Assembly: GCA_000447245.1 (NCBI GenBank) | Contig: AUYT01000001.1 | Coordinates: 1,048,001-1,112,000 of the forward strand | From: a candidate division Zixibacteria bacterium RBG-1 | GTDB taxonomy: Bacteria > Zixibacteria > MSB-5A5 > DSPP01 > RBG-1 | Direction of reading: 5' to 3' | DNA length: 64,000 nucleotides | Shown here: one piece after another, positions 23,956-32,661 of the stretch | How the letters are laid out: the number at the start of each line of letters is the position of its first letter | How positions within the stretch are numbered: the first letter of the stretch is position 1 | Program-made: the position numbers and the translations under genes | The notes under the pieces: model-generated | What the model saw: the letters and a program-made list of their open reading frames with translations, nothing else | Database searches by the model: none | What the model was told of the DNA's origin: nothing

Positions 23956-24186
23956 ATGAGAATGCTCATCGAAACCATTGTCAAAGAGCTGGTGGATAAT
24001 CCGAGCCAAGTTCAGGTAACCGAAGTGCAAGGGGAAAAGACCACGGTCTACGAATTGCGCGTGGGCCAGGGAGACTTGGGTAAGGTGATCGGGAAAAAAG
24101 GAAACACAGCCCGCTCCATCCGGACTTTGCTGACTGCCGCTTCCGCCAAAAAGGGTAAACGAGCAGTGCTCGAGATTTTGGAATAA
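23956..24186 (+). CDS. khpA: KH-domain RNA-binding protein KhpA (YlqC)
   Basis: 76 residues, a single KH domain. [19 protein letters not shown] contains the GxxG RNA-binding loop. In other bacteria KhpA pairs with KhpB and affects cell elongation and RNA levels (established in Streptococcus and Lactobacillus). It lies between rpsP and rimM as in many phyla. AAAGGAGGA precedes the ATG. A small hairpin AACCTG/CAGGTT (23903-23917) lies in the gap after rpsP. Confidence 0.94.
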   Translation: MRMLIETIVKELVDNPSQVQVTEVQGEKTTVYELRVGQGDLGKVIGKKGNTARSIRTLLTAASAKKGKRAVLEILE

Positions 24187-24193
24187 CCTTAGC

Positions 24194-24712
24194 TTGTTTG
24201 TTCCGAATCGTCAGAGTAATAGGGTCAGCTTAGGGATTATCAGCAAGACCCGAGGTTTAAAAGGGGAAGTTGTAGTTACACCGTTAGCCACGAGCCCAAA
24301 AACCCTGTTGACCATAAGAGAGGTTTTTCTTTTGCCGGAAAAACCTCCTTTTATAATCGAAAAGGTCAGGCAATTCAAAAACAAGGTTCTTTTGAAATTA
24401 AAAGGAATTGATACCCCGGAACAGGCTCAAAGTTTGGTGGGAAAATACCTGGAGGTTGAAAAGGAATCCCTGGCTAAACTCAAGGCGGATGAATATTACA
24501 TCTTCGATTTAATCGGGCTGGAAGTGGAAACGGAAGATAAACAATACTTAGGTAAGGTAAAAGAAATTATTGAAAATCTAGCCAACGCTATAATTTGGGT
24601 GGAATCTGAAGAGAAAACTTATTATATTCCAGCCACCAAAGAGGCGGTCTTGAAAGTGGACTTAGAGAACAAAAAAATAACAATAAACTTTAATTTAGCC
24701 GTAGAAGAATAA
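24194..24712 (+). CDS. rimM: Ribosome maturation factor RimM
   Basis: Assists maturation of the 30S head near S19. 172 residues with the RimM N-terminal barrel (SLGIISKTRGLKGEVVVTPLA) and the C-terminal PRC-barrel (YYIFDLIGLEV, LGKVKEIIENLANAIIWV, YYIPATKEAVLKVDLENKKI). The start is TTG at 24194 with no good ribosome-binding site, 7 nt after khpA, suggesting translational coupling. Confidence 0.95.
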   Translation: MFVPNRQSNRVSLGIISKTRGLKGEVVVTPLATSPKTLLTIREVFLLPEKPPFIIEKVRQFKNKVLLKLKGIDTPEQAQSLVGKYLEVEKESLAKLKADEYYIFDLIGLEVETEDKQYLGKVKEIIENLANAIIWVESEEKTYYIPATKEAVLKVDLENKKITINFNLAVEE

Positions 24713-24713
24713 A

Positions 24714-25445
24714 ATGAGAATCGATGTCCTGACCATATTTCCCAATGTAATTTCTGCGGTCATCGGGGAAAGTTTGATTAAGAAAGCCCGGGAGAAAAAT
24801 TTGGTGGAATTTAAAATCTGGGATATCCGGGAATTTACCACCGACAAGCATAATACCGTAGATGATACTCCCTTCGGCGGCGGAGGAGGAATGGTGATGA
24901 AAGTAGAGCCGCTAGCCGGAGCTTTGGAAAAAGTCTTGAGCCAGCTTCCCGGCAAGAAGAAAATTATTTTGACTTCCGCCAGCGGCAAGAAATTTGACCA
25001 AAAAATGGCGCAAGAATTTTCCCAGGAAGAAAATTTAATTATTATCTGCGGACATTATGCCGGGGTGGATGAAAGGTTAAAAAACCTGTTCGAGCTGGAA
25101 GAAGTTTCCATCGGGGATTTTGTTTTGACCGGCGGGGAATTACCGGCTTTAGTTGTAATCGATGCAGTGGTCCGTTTAATTCCCGGTGTCTTGGGAAATT
25201 TTCAGTCCGCTGAAAATGATTCCTTCTACAGCGGAATTTTGGGCTTTCCCCAGTATACCCGCCCGCAAACTTTCAAAAATTTGGAAGTCCCGGAAATTCT
25301 TATTTCAGGGGACCATGAAAAAGTTCGTATCTGGAGAAGAAAAGAGGCCTTAAGAAAAACTTTTTTGAATCGGCCGGATTTATTAGAAAAAGCTACGCTT
25401 TCAGACGAGGATAAAAAAATCTTAAGCCAGATTAAAAACGGATAG
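24714..25445 (+). CDS. trmD: tRNA (guanine-37-N1)-methyltransferase TrmD
   Basis: SAM-dependent methylation of G37 next to the anticodon. 243 residues, SPOUT fold. Recognised blocks: MRIDVLTIFPN, TVDDTPFGGGGGMVMKVEPL, ICGHYAGVDERL, VSIGDFVLTGGELPALVVID, RLIPGVLGN, YTRPQTF and VPEILISGDHEKVRIWRRKEAL. The start codon is 1 nt after the rimM stop. Confidence 0.98.
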   Translation: MRIDVLTIFPNVISAVIGESLIKKAREKNLVEFKIWDIREFTTDKHNTVDDTPFGGGGGMVMKVEPLAGALEKVLSQLPGKKKIILTSASGKKFDQKMAQEFSQEENLIIICGHYAGVDERLKNLFELEEVSIGDFVLTGGELPALVVIDAVVRLIPGVLGNFQSAENDSFYSGILGFPQYTRPQTFKNLEVPEILISGDHEKVRIWRRKEALRKTFLNRPDLLEKATLSDEDKKILSQIKNG

Positions 25446-25543
25446 GTCAAGCCAAGCCAAGCTTGACCATAGTCAATACTCAAGGATAGTCAACAATAAT
25501 AATATCCTTGAGCATTGTTGACTATAATGGTCTATTGTTGACC
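25445..25543. repeat. TAGTCAA-type hairpin block between trmD and rplS
   Basis: GGTCAAGC (25445)/GCTTGACC (to 25468) is followed by a long imperfect stem from ATAGTCAA (25469) to TTGACTAT (25525) that includes TCAAGGAT/ATCCTTGA. Same family as the elements at 23401 and 54936. Confidence 0.75.
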
Positions 25544-25580
25544 ATCCCTTACTTTCATAGGACAGGAGGATTAGACAGTC

Positions 25581-26012
25581 ATGGATTTAATAGCGGCAGT
25601 AGAAGCCAAATACAAAAAGTCGAAGCTCCCGGATTTCAGACCGGGAGACACGGTCAGTGTGCAGGTGAAAATCAAAGAAGGGGATAAAGAAAGACTCCAG
25701 ACCTTCGAAGGAGTGGTGATTCAAAGACGAGGTTCCGGCATTGGGGCCACCTTTACCGTTCGTAAAGTCACGGCCGGAGTGGGTGTGGAAAGAATTTTTC
25801 CTTTGCACTCTCCCAACCTATCCAAGATAGAATTACTCAAAGAAGGTAAGGTCAAAAGGGCCAAGCTCTATTATTTACGAGGGTTGAAAGGGAAATCTGC
25901 CCGCATCAAGGAGAAGATGGAGAAATTTGGCTTGGAGGAAATCAAAGAGGAAGCTCCTTTGGAGACCGATGTCTCAAATAAGCCCGAGCCCAGCGAAAAA
26001 AGCCAAACCTAA
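25581..26012 (+). CDS. rplS: 50S ribosomal protein L19
   Basis: Large-subunit protein at the 30S-50S interface. 143 residues, slightly long because of an acidic, Pro/Ser-rich tail ([13 protein letters not shown]...). Core blocks: [76 protein letters not shown] (with [10 protein letters not shown] here). The tail overlaps the start of rnhB by 44 bp. Confidence 0.97.
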   Translation: MDLIAAVEAKYKKSKLPDFRPGDTVSVQVKIKEGDKERLQTFEGVVIQRRGSGIGATFTVRKVTAGVGVERIFPLHSPNLSKIELLKEGKVKRAKLYYLRGLKGKSARIKEKMEKFGLEEIKEEAPLETDVSNKPEPSEKSQT

Positions 26013-26646
26013 AGATTGGCTTTTTTTTGAATCGGATTTATCCCAAAAAGGATTTCGCCATATTGCCGGAGTAGATGAAGTCGGCCGGGGTCCCTGGGCC
26101 GGACCGGTGGTGGCGGCGGCAGTGATTTTTCCTCCCAAAATACTCCTGCCTGATATCAACGACTCCAAAAAATTAAACTCTCTCCAGAGAGAAAAACTTT
26201 TTAAGCAGATTAAAAAGAAGGCTGTAAGCATAGGTGTGGGAATAGCTGAAGTGGGGGATATCAATCAGCTCAATATTTTGAAAGCTTCGTTAAAGGCCAT
26301 GCATCAAGCTCTGCTTAACCTGAAAATCTCACCAGGGTTTGTGCTGGTGGACGGAAGAGAAAAAATTCCGCATCTTAAAATTCCCCAGACGCCGATTGTC
26401 AAAGGGGACTCCAAGTCTCAATCCATAGCAGCTGCTTCCATTATCGCCAAAGTCACCCGGGATAAAATAATGCAGGTTTTACATAAACAGTTTCCGGAAT
26501 TCGGTTTTGACCGGCATAAGGGGTATGGCACTAAAAAACACCAAGAAGCCCTGAAAAAATTTGGCCCCACTCCTCTGCATCGTCTGGGATATGCTCCGGT
26601 GAAGCTTTCTTATATGAAGTCCAAAGAGTACGGGTTAGGTCTATGA
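25969..26646 (+). CDS. rnhB: Ribonuclease HII
   Basis: Cleaves RNA in RNA-DNA hybrids, including single ribonucleotides in DNA. 225 residues from the ATG at 25969, which has GGAG five bases upstream; the in-frame TTG at 25927 is less likely. Active-site acidic residues lie in [14 protein letters not shown] (Asp, Glu), VLVDG (Asp) and the [15 protein letters not shown] block. The [14 protein letters not shown] segment is the usual C-terminal motif. Overlaps rplS by 44 bp and yraN by ATGA. Confidence 0.96.
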   Translation: MSQISPSPAKKAKPKDWLFFESDLSQKGFRHIAGVDEVGRGPWAGPVVAAAVIFPPKILLPDINDSKKLNSLQREKLFKQIKKKAVSIGVGIAEVGDINQLNILKASLKAMHQALLNLKISPGFVLVDGREKIPHLKIPQTPIVKGDSKSQSIAAASIIAKVTRDKIMQVLHKQFPEFGFDRHKGYGTKKHQEALKKFGPTPLHRLGYAPVKLSYMKSKEYGLGL

Positions 26647-26999
26647 TTTCTAAAACAAAACTGGGGAACAAAGGAGAGAAGCTGGCGGCTGATTTTTTGA
26701 AAAATTCGGGCATGCAGATTTTAGATAAAAATTTTCGCTATGGGCATAAGGAGATTGATATTATTGCTAAAGATAAGGATACTATCGTCTTCGTGGAAGT
26801 GAGAGCCAGAAAGTCAACTAAGTTCGGTTCTGCTGAAGAATCGGTGACTTCCAGAAAGCAAAAGCTGCTGATTGAGGCGGCTAATTTTTTTATCAGTAAA
26901 AATCAGCTGGACTGCGAGGGGTTTCGTTTTGATGTGGTGGCGATTGATATGAAAGCCGGGCCCAAGATTCTGCATATCAAGAACGCTTTTACGGCGTAG
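26643..26999 (+). CDS. yraN: YraN/UPF0102 endonuclease-like protein
   Basis: 118 residues, restriction-endonuclease-like fold. Signature: GNKGEKLAADFLKNSGMQIL, EIDIIAKDKDTIVFVEVR (acidic residues and E-x-K-like core; the last basic residue is Arg), SVTSRKQKLLIEAA. Role unknown; it commonly follows rnhB, as here through an ATGA overlap. Its 3' end overlaps by 11 bp the convergent gene at 26989. Confidence 0.9.
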   Translation: MISKTKLGNKGEKLAADFLKNSGMQILDKNFRYGHKEIDIIAKDKDTIVFVEVRARKSTKFGSAEESVTSRKQKLLIEAANFFISKNQLDCEGFRFDVVAIDMKAGPKILHIKNAFTA

Positions 27000-27321
27000 G
27001 TTTCTGGACTTCTTTTAATTTTTCTTCCAACTTTCGATTGATTTTCTTCCAGATGTCTACCCATTTTTCGGGCTGGTCCTGGTATTTCCGGTGGAATCTC
27101 TGGAATTCTTTTTCGGTTACTTTGTATTGTTTGAAGAGCTTTTCTTTTTCTTGGTTAAAGGTTTCCGGGTTGCCGGCGTATTGTTGGGATAAAATTGAGA
27201 GCGAAACGTAGATTTCGACGAATTGGGAATCGGACAGGGAGTTGGCTGGTTTGGAGAGGAAGATGTATAAAAGGATTAGTAATATGACTGCTAAAATTAT
27301 GAATATAATTATTTTTTTCAT
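26989..27321 (-). CDS. Membrane-anchored helical protein, unknown
   Basis: 110 residues. The N-terminus is a single signal-anchor helix (IIIFIILAVILLILLYIFL), followed by a charged region of predicted helices (EIYVSLSILSQQYAGNPETF, EKEFQRFHRKYQDQPEKW) and a short basic tail. No family is recognised. It converges with yraN (11 bp overlap) and diverges from the first TPR gene, so its promoter region overlaps the duplicated promoter at 27338-27378. Confidence 0.65.
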   Translation of the reverse strand: MKKIIIFIILAVILLILLYIFLSKPANSLSDSQFVEIYVSLSILSQQYAGNPETFNQEKEKLFKQYKVTEKEFQRFHRKYQDQPEKWVDIWKKINRKLEEKLKEVQKPTP

Positions 27322-27337
27322 GTTTTTTTCTAAATTG

Positions 27338-27378
27338 GGCTTGACGGGAAGGTAAAGGAGTGATTATTTAATGTCAAG
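27338..27378 (+). repeat. Duplicated promoter segment, copy 1 (upstream of TPR gene 1)
   Basis: 41 bp, 39 identical to 28506-28546. It contains TTGACG, 17 bp and TTATTT as possible -35/-10, and CTTGAC/GTCAAG inverted ends. Confidence 0.85.
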
Positions 27379-27394
27379 AATAAAGTAGGGCTCG

Positions 27395-28420
27395 ATGTTC
27401 GAAAAAAGAAATCTCAGAGGGAGTGCAGTTATTATACCTTTAACCCTTTCCATTTTTTTCTGTAGTTTAACCATTGTTTCTGGGAATCAAGCTATAACTG
27501 AACGGGATTTGGAACAGTATAAAAAGGTAATAGAAGTTAATCCTAAGGATTACGAGGCTTATTACAATTGGGGAATGGCTTTAAGTAGTTTAGGTCGGCA
27601 TGAGGAGGCAGTAGATAAGTATCAAGAGGCAGTGAATATTAATCCTACGTATGCAGATGCTTATAAAGATTGGGGAGTCGCTTTAGATAAATTAGATAAG
27701 CATCAGGAGGCGATAGAGAAATACAGGAAGGCGGTGGAGATTAATCCTAAGTATGCGGGGGCTTATTCCAATTGGGGAGTGGCGTTAGCTAATTTAGGTA
27801 GGTATGAGGAGGCGATAGGAAAGTTCAAGAAGGCAATAAAGATTAATTCTAAGCAATATGGAGCCTATTTTAATTGGGGAGAGGCTTTAGGGAAATTAGG
27901 TAGATATCGGGAGGCAATAGAGAAATACAAGAAGGCGGTGGAGATTAATCCTAAGGTTGATATGGCTTATTTTCGTTGGGGATTGTTTTTGTGTAAATTG
28001 GGTAGGAATGAGGAGGCGATAGAGAAATTTAAGAAAGCGACTGAACTTAACAACAATCAAGCTGACGCCTATTACGGTTGGGGAGTGGTTTTATCTAATT
28101 TAGGTCGTTATAAGGAGGCGATAGAGAAGTATAAGAAGGCGGCGGAGATTAATCCTGAGAATTACATGGGTTACTTCTATTGGGGGGTGGCTTTAGGTCG
28201 GCATGAAGAGCTGATAGAGCATTTTAGGAAGGCACTGGAGATTAATCCAAAGGATGCAGAGGCTTGTTACTATTGGGCTTTAGTTCTTGAGGATTTGGGA
28301 AAAAAAGAAGAAGCCAAGGAAAAACTTAACATTGCTAAAAAGTTATTTGAAGAACAAGGACGAAGGGAAGATTTAGAAAAAATAGAGGTCCTTTTAAAAG
28401 AATTCAAAGCTAAGAGGTAA
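27395..28420 (+). CDS. Exported TPR-repeat protein 1
   Basis: 341 residues. A signal peptide (about 11-30) precedes some eight TPR units of 34 residues, each with the pattern NPKDYEAYYNWGMALSSLGR. One unit near residue 260 has lost three residues (WGVALGRHEEL versus WGVVLSNLGRYKEA). The C-terminal AKEKLNIAKKLFEEQGR is shared with the next TPR gene. TPR proteins mediate protein-protein contacts; location is probably periplasmic. It is a tandem paralogue of 28562-29701, and its promoter region is also duplicated. Confidence 0.88.
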   Translation: MFEKRNLRGSAVIIPLTLSIFFCSLTIVSGNQAITERDLEQYKKVIEVNPKDYEAYYNWGMALSSLGRHEEAVDKYQEAVNINPTYADAYKDWGVALDKLDKHQEAIEKYRKAVEINPKYAGAYSNWGVALANLGRYEEAIGKFKKAIKINSKQYGAYFNWGEALGKLGRYREAIEKYKKAVEINPKVDMAYFRWGLFLCKLGRNEEAIEKFKKATELNNNQADAYYGWGVVLSNLGRYKEAIEKYKKAAEINPENYMGYFYWGVALGRHEELIEHFRKALEINPKDAEACYYWALVLEDLGKKEEAKEKLNIAKKLFEEQGRREDLEKIEVLLKEFKAKR

Positions 28421-28427
28421 TTTTCAC

Positions 28428-28485
28428 CTCCGGCAGCCTTGGCTCCACCAAGATAGTTTTCTTCCTCTCCACAATCGCGGTCCCG
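28428..28485. repeat. Scar: duplicated 3' end of the NFACT gene
   Basis: 58 bp matching 29706-29763 at 56 of 58 positions. The original encodes the C-terminus of the NFACT protein on the minus strand. Here it lies between two TPR genes and is no longer attached to a gene. Confidence 0.9.
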
Positions 28486-28505
28486 GTTTTTTCCTGTCCA
28501 AAAAT

Positions 28506-28546
28506 GGCTTGACAGGAAGGTAAAGGAGTGGTTATTTAATGTCAAG
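28506..28546 (+). repeat. Duplicated promoter segment, copy 2 (upstream of TPR gene 2)
   Basis: 39 of 41 bases identical to 27338-27378, including TTGACA, 17 bp, TTATTT. The -35 of this copy is closer to consensus. Confidence 0.85.
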
Positions 28547-28561
28547 GGAGAAATAGAAATT

Positions 28562-29701
28562 ATGTTGAAACCATATCGTGGACTGATTGCAGTGTTTATT
28601 GTTTTTCTTCTTGTTTCTGTTGTTCACTTCCTTTGGGAAAAATCATATTTAAGACCAAATAGCAGATATAAAGAGATTACCGAGAAGTATACCAAACTGG
28701 TTAGGGAAAATCCTGAAAATGCGGAGACTTATTTTAAATGGGGAGAGGAGTTAGAGAATATAAGCAAGTATGAAGAAGCAATTGAGAAGTATAAAAGAAC
28801 AGCCAAAATCAATCCTAAAAATTTCGAGGCGTATCGCAGTTGGGGATATCTTTTACTGAATTTGGCAAGATATGAAGAAGCAATGGATATTTATAAGAGA
28901 GCAGTAGAAATAAATCCCTCTTTAGATAGGCTTTATCAAAATTGGGCTGTCGCTTTAGAAGGTTTAGGCAGATATGAAGATACAATAGATAGGCATAAGA
29001 AAGCGTTACAACTTAATCCCGAAGATGATTATAACTCTGTTAGCTTGGGGTTAGCGTTGGGTAATCTGGGTCAATATGAACCAGCTAAGAAACAATTTGA
29101 GAATGCAATTAAAATTAACCCTAAAAATGATAAAACCTATTTGTATCTGGCCTTAACTTTAAATAGGCTAGCTCTTTACAACGAAGAAATAGAAAATTAT
29201 CGGAAGGCAGCAGAAATAAATCCAGAAAATGAGGGTATATACTATTATTGGGCATTGACTTTAATAGATCTAGGTCGACATGAAGAAGCGTTTGAGAAAT
29301 TCCAGAAAGCAGTTGAAATTAATCCTAAATCTGTTAGAACTTATGAATCGTGGGCTGCTAGTCTTGAAAAATTAGGTCGCTATGAAGAAGCTGCAGATAA
29401 ATATGAGAAGCTGGTGAAAATTAATCCCAAAGAGTATAAACTTTACCTGGATTGGGCTTATTGTGTGAAAAAATTAGACAAGCATCGAGCGGCCGTGCAT
29501 ATTTACAAAAAAGCAAAGGAAATTAGACCGGATTCTCCCGAGCTTTATAGTTTGTTGGCTTCTTCTTTAGTAGAAATAAACAAGATTGATGAAGCCAAGG
29601 AAGAATATGGTAAAGCACGAGAATTATTTATAAAGCAAGGAAGAGAAGAAGCAGCAAAAACAATAGATGAATTATTGAAATTATTGGTTAGTAAACGTTA
29701 G
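28562..29701 (+). CDS. Membrane-anchored TPR-repeat protein 2
   Basis: 379 residues. An N-terminal hydrophobic helix (LIAVFIVFLLVSVVHFLW) acts as signal or anchor, followed by about nine TPR units (e.g. NPENAETYFKWGEELENISK, NPKSVRTYESWAASLEKLGR). The C-terminal AKEEYGKARELFIKQGR matches the end of TPR protein 1. Protein divergence from copy 1 is far greater than that of the non-coding flanks, so TPR units may have recombined or evolved fast. Its 3' end overlaps the convergent NFACT gene by 14 bp. Confidence 0.88.
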   Translation: MLKPYRGLIAVFIVFLLVSVVHFLWEKSYLRPNSRYKEITEKYTKLVRENPENAETYFKWGEELENISKYEEAIEKYKRTAKINPKNFEAYRSWGYLLLNLARYEEAMDIYKRAVEINPSLDRLYQNWAVALEGLGRYEDTIDRHKKALQLNPEDDYNSVSLGLALGNLGQYEPAKKQFENAIKINPKNDKTYLYLALTLNRLALYNEEIENYRKAAEINPENEGIYYYWALTLIDLGRHEEAFEKFQKAVEINPKSVRTYESWAASLEKLGRYEEAADKYEKLVKINPKEYKLYLDWAYCVKKLDKHRAAVHIYKKAKEIRPDSPELYSLLASSLVEINKIDEAKEEYGKARELFIKQGREEAAKTIDELLKLLVSKR

Positions 29702-31448
29702 TTTTCTCCGGCAACTTTGGCTCCACCAAGATAGTTTTCTTCCTCTCCACAATCGCGGTCCCGCTCTTTCCTTTCCTGGGCTTTTTCACAAACTTGGCCT
29801 CGGTATACAAAACCTCCACTTTCTTAGAGCCCTTAGCTTTGCTATAATATGCGGCAATCTTGGCGGTTTCCACAATAGTATTATTAGGAGGTAGCTGTTT
29901 CCGATTCTCTCTTACCAACACCACATGCGCTCCCGCCGCAGTATGAGCATGAAACCAGAAATCATGCGGCCTGGCATATCTAAACGACAAATACTCATTT
30001 TCCTTGCTGTTCCTTCCCACCAAAACTTTCCAACCATCGGATGTAAAAAATTCCCGGAACAAAGTTTTCTTCTGTTTCTTTGATTTTTCTTTTTTAGTTT
30101 CTTTTCTAGCCATTAACTTTTTCTTAATTAAAACTTCCTTAATTTTTTCCAAATCCCCCAAATTCTCTGCTCTTTCTGCCTGATTCTTCAGCTCCTCAAA
30201 AATTTTAATTTCCGCTTCTGTCTGATGTAATCTTTTCTCAATCACCTGCAGGGCGGTTTTGGCTTTGCGGAATTTTCGGTAATAATTGTCCGCATTTTTG
30301 GCCGGCGAGCGCTCCGGGTCTAATGGTATCTCTATTTCCGGAGAATCAGGGTCAAATACATCTGCAACTTTCAGGGACGGCTGCCCTCTTTGAATTTTAT
30401 CCAGACCGATAGTCAATAAATCCCCGAACTTTTTGAATTTCTCATAATCCTGATTTTCTTTTAATTCTGCCTGTAGATTATTGGCTCGAGCTTCCAGTTT
30501 TTTCAGCTGTGAATTTAGAATCTGCAATATCTGCTTTTTAAGATTTTCTTTTTCTGCCTGCGTGAATTTAATCCTGAAATAATCGCTTACGGCATCAGCC
30601 ACCGAATCGGATTTAATTTTATTTGCTGTCGGAACCGACTTCAGGTCTAAAACAGAAACGGCTGTTTTTTGCTGTTCTTCATCAAGGATGACGATAGGAT
30701 AAAATTTACGCTCTTTTATCTTAGCAAAAATATCACTGAAATGGTTCCATAAACTTTCCAATTGACTGTCGCTTAACTTTTCTGACACGGATTCCTTCAG
30801 CCCGGATAAAAATAAAATTTCTCCGGCTAAAAATTTATCCACCCCCAAAAAAGTTTTGCTCAAAAGCTCTAACAAATTTTGATTGGGATTTGACAGGATT
30901 ATCTGCTTGAATTCAGATGCAGAAATCAAAAAAGGATTTTTTTGTGGGGGGGGTGGGGGTAGTTTATAAGTATAATCCGGGAGCAGGGTTCTCTGTGAAC
31001 CTTCCTTGATCTCTGCTTTTTTTAAAACATCTATGATTTTGGAATCGGAATGATTTACTAAAATCAGATTGCTGTTTCTGCCGGTTAATTCTAAATATAA
31101 TTCGTATTCCGAAACCTTCTCACCTGATTTGACACATGACAATTTAATAATGCGGTCGAAATCAATCTGCTCAATTGCTTCTATCTTGGCTCCTATTATT
31201 TCGGAGAAAATATTTTTATTGAGAAACTGATTTTCCAATTTGCGGTATCTCTTCTGGTCCGAAATCTCTACCCGATAAACTTCCGGATGAATAGAGATAA
31301 GCAAGGCTTGGCGCTTGGTTTCGATACGGGTCAAAAATAAAACTTTTCTGAAATCAGAATTGGCCCGGATTTCCAGAATTTTACTTCCGCTGAAATTTTG
31401 TTTCAACTCCTCAACCAAGGCGTAAACAATAGTGGAATTAATTATCAT
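29688..31448 (-). CDS. rqcH: NFACT-family protein (RqcH / Tae2-like)
   Basis: Ribosome-associated quality-control factor that recruits tRNA-Ala to stalled 50S subunits and adds Ala tails (established for Bacillus RqcH). 586 residues: NFACT-N domain (1-200, with IDFDRIIKL carrying the Asp-Arg pair needed for tailing), helix-hairpin and long coiled coil (about 300-430), then NFACT-R (FFTSDGWKVLVGRNSKENEY, ARPHDFWFHAHTAAGAHVVL, AAYYSKAKGSKKVEV). A run of Pro near residues 165-170 is encoded by a G8 tract at about 30947-30954, a possible slippage site. Its last codons overlap TPR gene 2. Confidence 0.93.
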   Translation of the reverse strand: MIINSTIVYALVEELKQNFSGSKILEIRANSDFRKVLFLTRIETKRQALLISIHPEVYRVEISDQKRYRKLENQFLNKNIFSEIIGAKIEAIEQIDFDRIIKLSCVKSGEKVSEYELYLELTGRNSNLILVNHSDSKIIDVLKKAEIKEGSQRTLLPDYTYKLPPPPPQKNPFLISASEFKQIILSNPNQNLLELLSKTFLGVDKFLAGEILFLSGLKESVSEKLSDSQLESLWNHFSDIFAKIKERKFYPIVILDEEQQKTAVSVLDLKSVPTANKIKSDSVADAVSDYFRIKFTQAEKENLKKQILQILNSQLKKLEARANNLQAELKENQDYEKFKKFGDLLTIGLDKIQRGQPSLKVADVFDPDSPEIEIPLDPERSPAKNADNYYRKFRKAKTALQVIEKRLHQTEAEIKIFEELKNQAERAENLGDLEKIKEVLIKKKLMARKETKKEKSKKQKKTLFREFFTSDGWKVLVGRNSKENEYLSFRYARPHDFWFHAHTAAGAHVVLVRENRKQLPPNNTIVETAKIAAYYSKAKGSKKVEVLYTEAKFVKKPRKGKSGTAIVERKKTILVEPKLPEKTNVY

Positions 31449-31529
31449 AGTTTTAGCAATTTAACCAGCAGAGTCAGCTTGTCAAGGATGGTAAATTTAC
31501 CAAAACCAGCAAAAGCAGGCAAAATGGTG

Positions 31530-31558
31530 TTGACAAACTTGAGACGGCTGTATATAAA
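31530..31558 (+). promoter_or_regulatory. Promoter of yicC with short leader
   Basis: TTGACA (31530-31535), 17 bp, TATAAA (31553-31558), very close to consensus. The ATG at 31577 leaves a leader of about 12 nt without a Shine-Dalgarno sequence. Confidence 0.75.
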
Positions 31559-31576
31559 TGTAGGTCTGTATAAGCT

Positions 31577-32452
31577 ATGATATCCAGCATGACCGGCTAC
31601 GGCCGAGCTGAAACCGCCATCAACGGAGCTAAAGTCACAGTCGAAATTAGCTCCGTGAATAATCGTTTTTGTGAAATCCAGTGCCGCCTGCCTAAATTTG
31701 CCACCGACTTAGAACCCAAAGTTAAAGAATTAATAGTAAGCCAAATCAGCCGGGGGAAAATATATTACAGCTTGAACTGGGAGGAAACTTCTGTAGCCAA
31801 TTTAGTCAAATTAAATCAGGAAGCAGCGGAGATTTATTTTAAAATTATAAAAGAATTAAAATCCAAATATAAATTGAAAGGGGATATAGAAGTAGAGGAT
31901 ATTTTGACACTTCCCAATCTGATAAAATACGAAAGGGAAGAGATTGAGCCGGAAAAAGTGTGGAAATTTATCTCGAAAGCTACGCTTGAAGCTCTGGCTC
32001 AATTAAAGCAGATGCGCCAGAAAGAAGGTGAACAGTTAGCCCAGGATTTAAAAAAGAGAGCCATAAATCTGGAGCAAATAGTCAAAGAAATTGAGGAGCT
32101 GTCCCAAAAAAGCGTGGAAAATTACCGTAAACGGTTAAACCAGAGAATCTCTGAACTTATGACCGAGAAGATCGTAGATGAACAACGCTTAGCTCTGGAA
32201 GTAGCCCTGATGGCGGAAAGGTCGGATATTACAGAGGAATGTGTCCGCTTCAAAAGCCACAATCAGCAGTTTTTGGCTACTTTACAGGAAAACGGTTCTC
32301 AGGGAAAGAAACTGGGGTTCATTTTACAGGAGATGCACCGGGAGACCAACAGCATAGGTGCCAAAGCGCTGGAAGCCCTGATTGCCCAGAAAGTCATTAT
32401 TCTAAAAGAAGAAATAGAGAAAATAAGAGAGCAGATTCAGAATATCGAATAA
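31577..32452 (+). CDS. yicC: YicC-family endoribonuclease
   Basis: 291 residues. Starts with the signature ISSMTGYGRAE and VEISSVNNRFCEIQCRLP, has a coiled-coil middle, and ends in the conserved DUF1732 region (DEQRLALEVALMAERSDITE, ECVRFKSHNQQFL, GKKLGFILQEMHRETNSIGAKA). E. coli YicC is an endoribonuclease affecting RyhB and mRNA turnover (established). It usually precedes gmk and rpoZ, as here, but the remA gene often found in between is absent. Confidence 0.94.
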   Translation: MISSMTGYGRAETAINGAKVTVEISSVNNRFCEIQCRLPKFATDLEPKVKELIVSQISRGKIYYSLNWEETSVANLVKLNQEAAEIYFKIIKELKSKYKLKGDIEVEDILTLPNLIKYEREEIEPEKVWKFISKATLEALAQLKQMRQKEGEQLAQDLKKRAINLEQIVKEIEELSQKSVENYRKRLNQRISELMTEKIVDEQRLALEVALMAERSDITEECVRFKSHNQQFLATLQENGSQGKKLGFILQEMHRETNSIGAKALEALIAQKVIILKEEIEKIREQIQNIE

Positions 32453-32661
32453 AAAAGCAAGGAGAACAGTTTAAGTCAAAATAAGATTCTTCTGATTTAG
32501 TGGATGCCGGGTTAAAAGAAACCTGTAAAAAAAATTAAGCAGTGCTATTATAAAAAAACCGTTAGCACAATTTAGGTCACCGGCTCCGACCACTTAATTT
32601 TTTCATTCATCGCTTTCGCACTCAGAAGAAATTTGCCTAGTTAAACCATAAAAAATTCAAT
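32453..32661. other. Gap between yicC and gmk
   Basis: About 210 bp with no supported gene. The only notable feature is a hairpin GTGCTA/TAGCAC near 32542-32568 with an A-rich loop. No remA/DUF370-like frame was found. Confidence 0.6.

Noticed and set aside
30940-30965. G8 tract in the NFACT gene as an inactivating slip
   Set aside because: The frame is intact through the Pro-rich stretch and both NFACT domains are complete; only the potential for slippage is noted.
32453-32661. A remA (DUF370) gene between yicC and gmk
   Set aside because: No reading frame with a start and family residues exists in these 209 bp on either strand.
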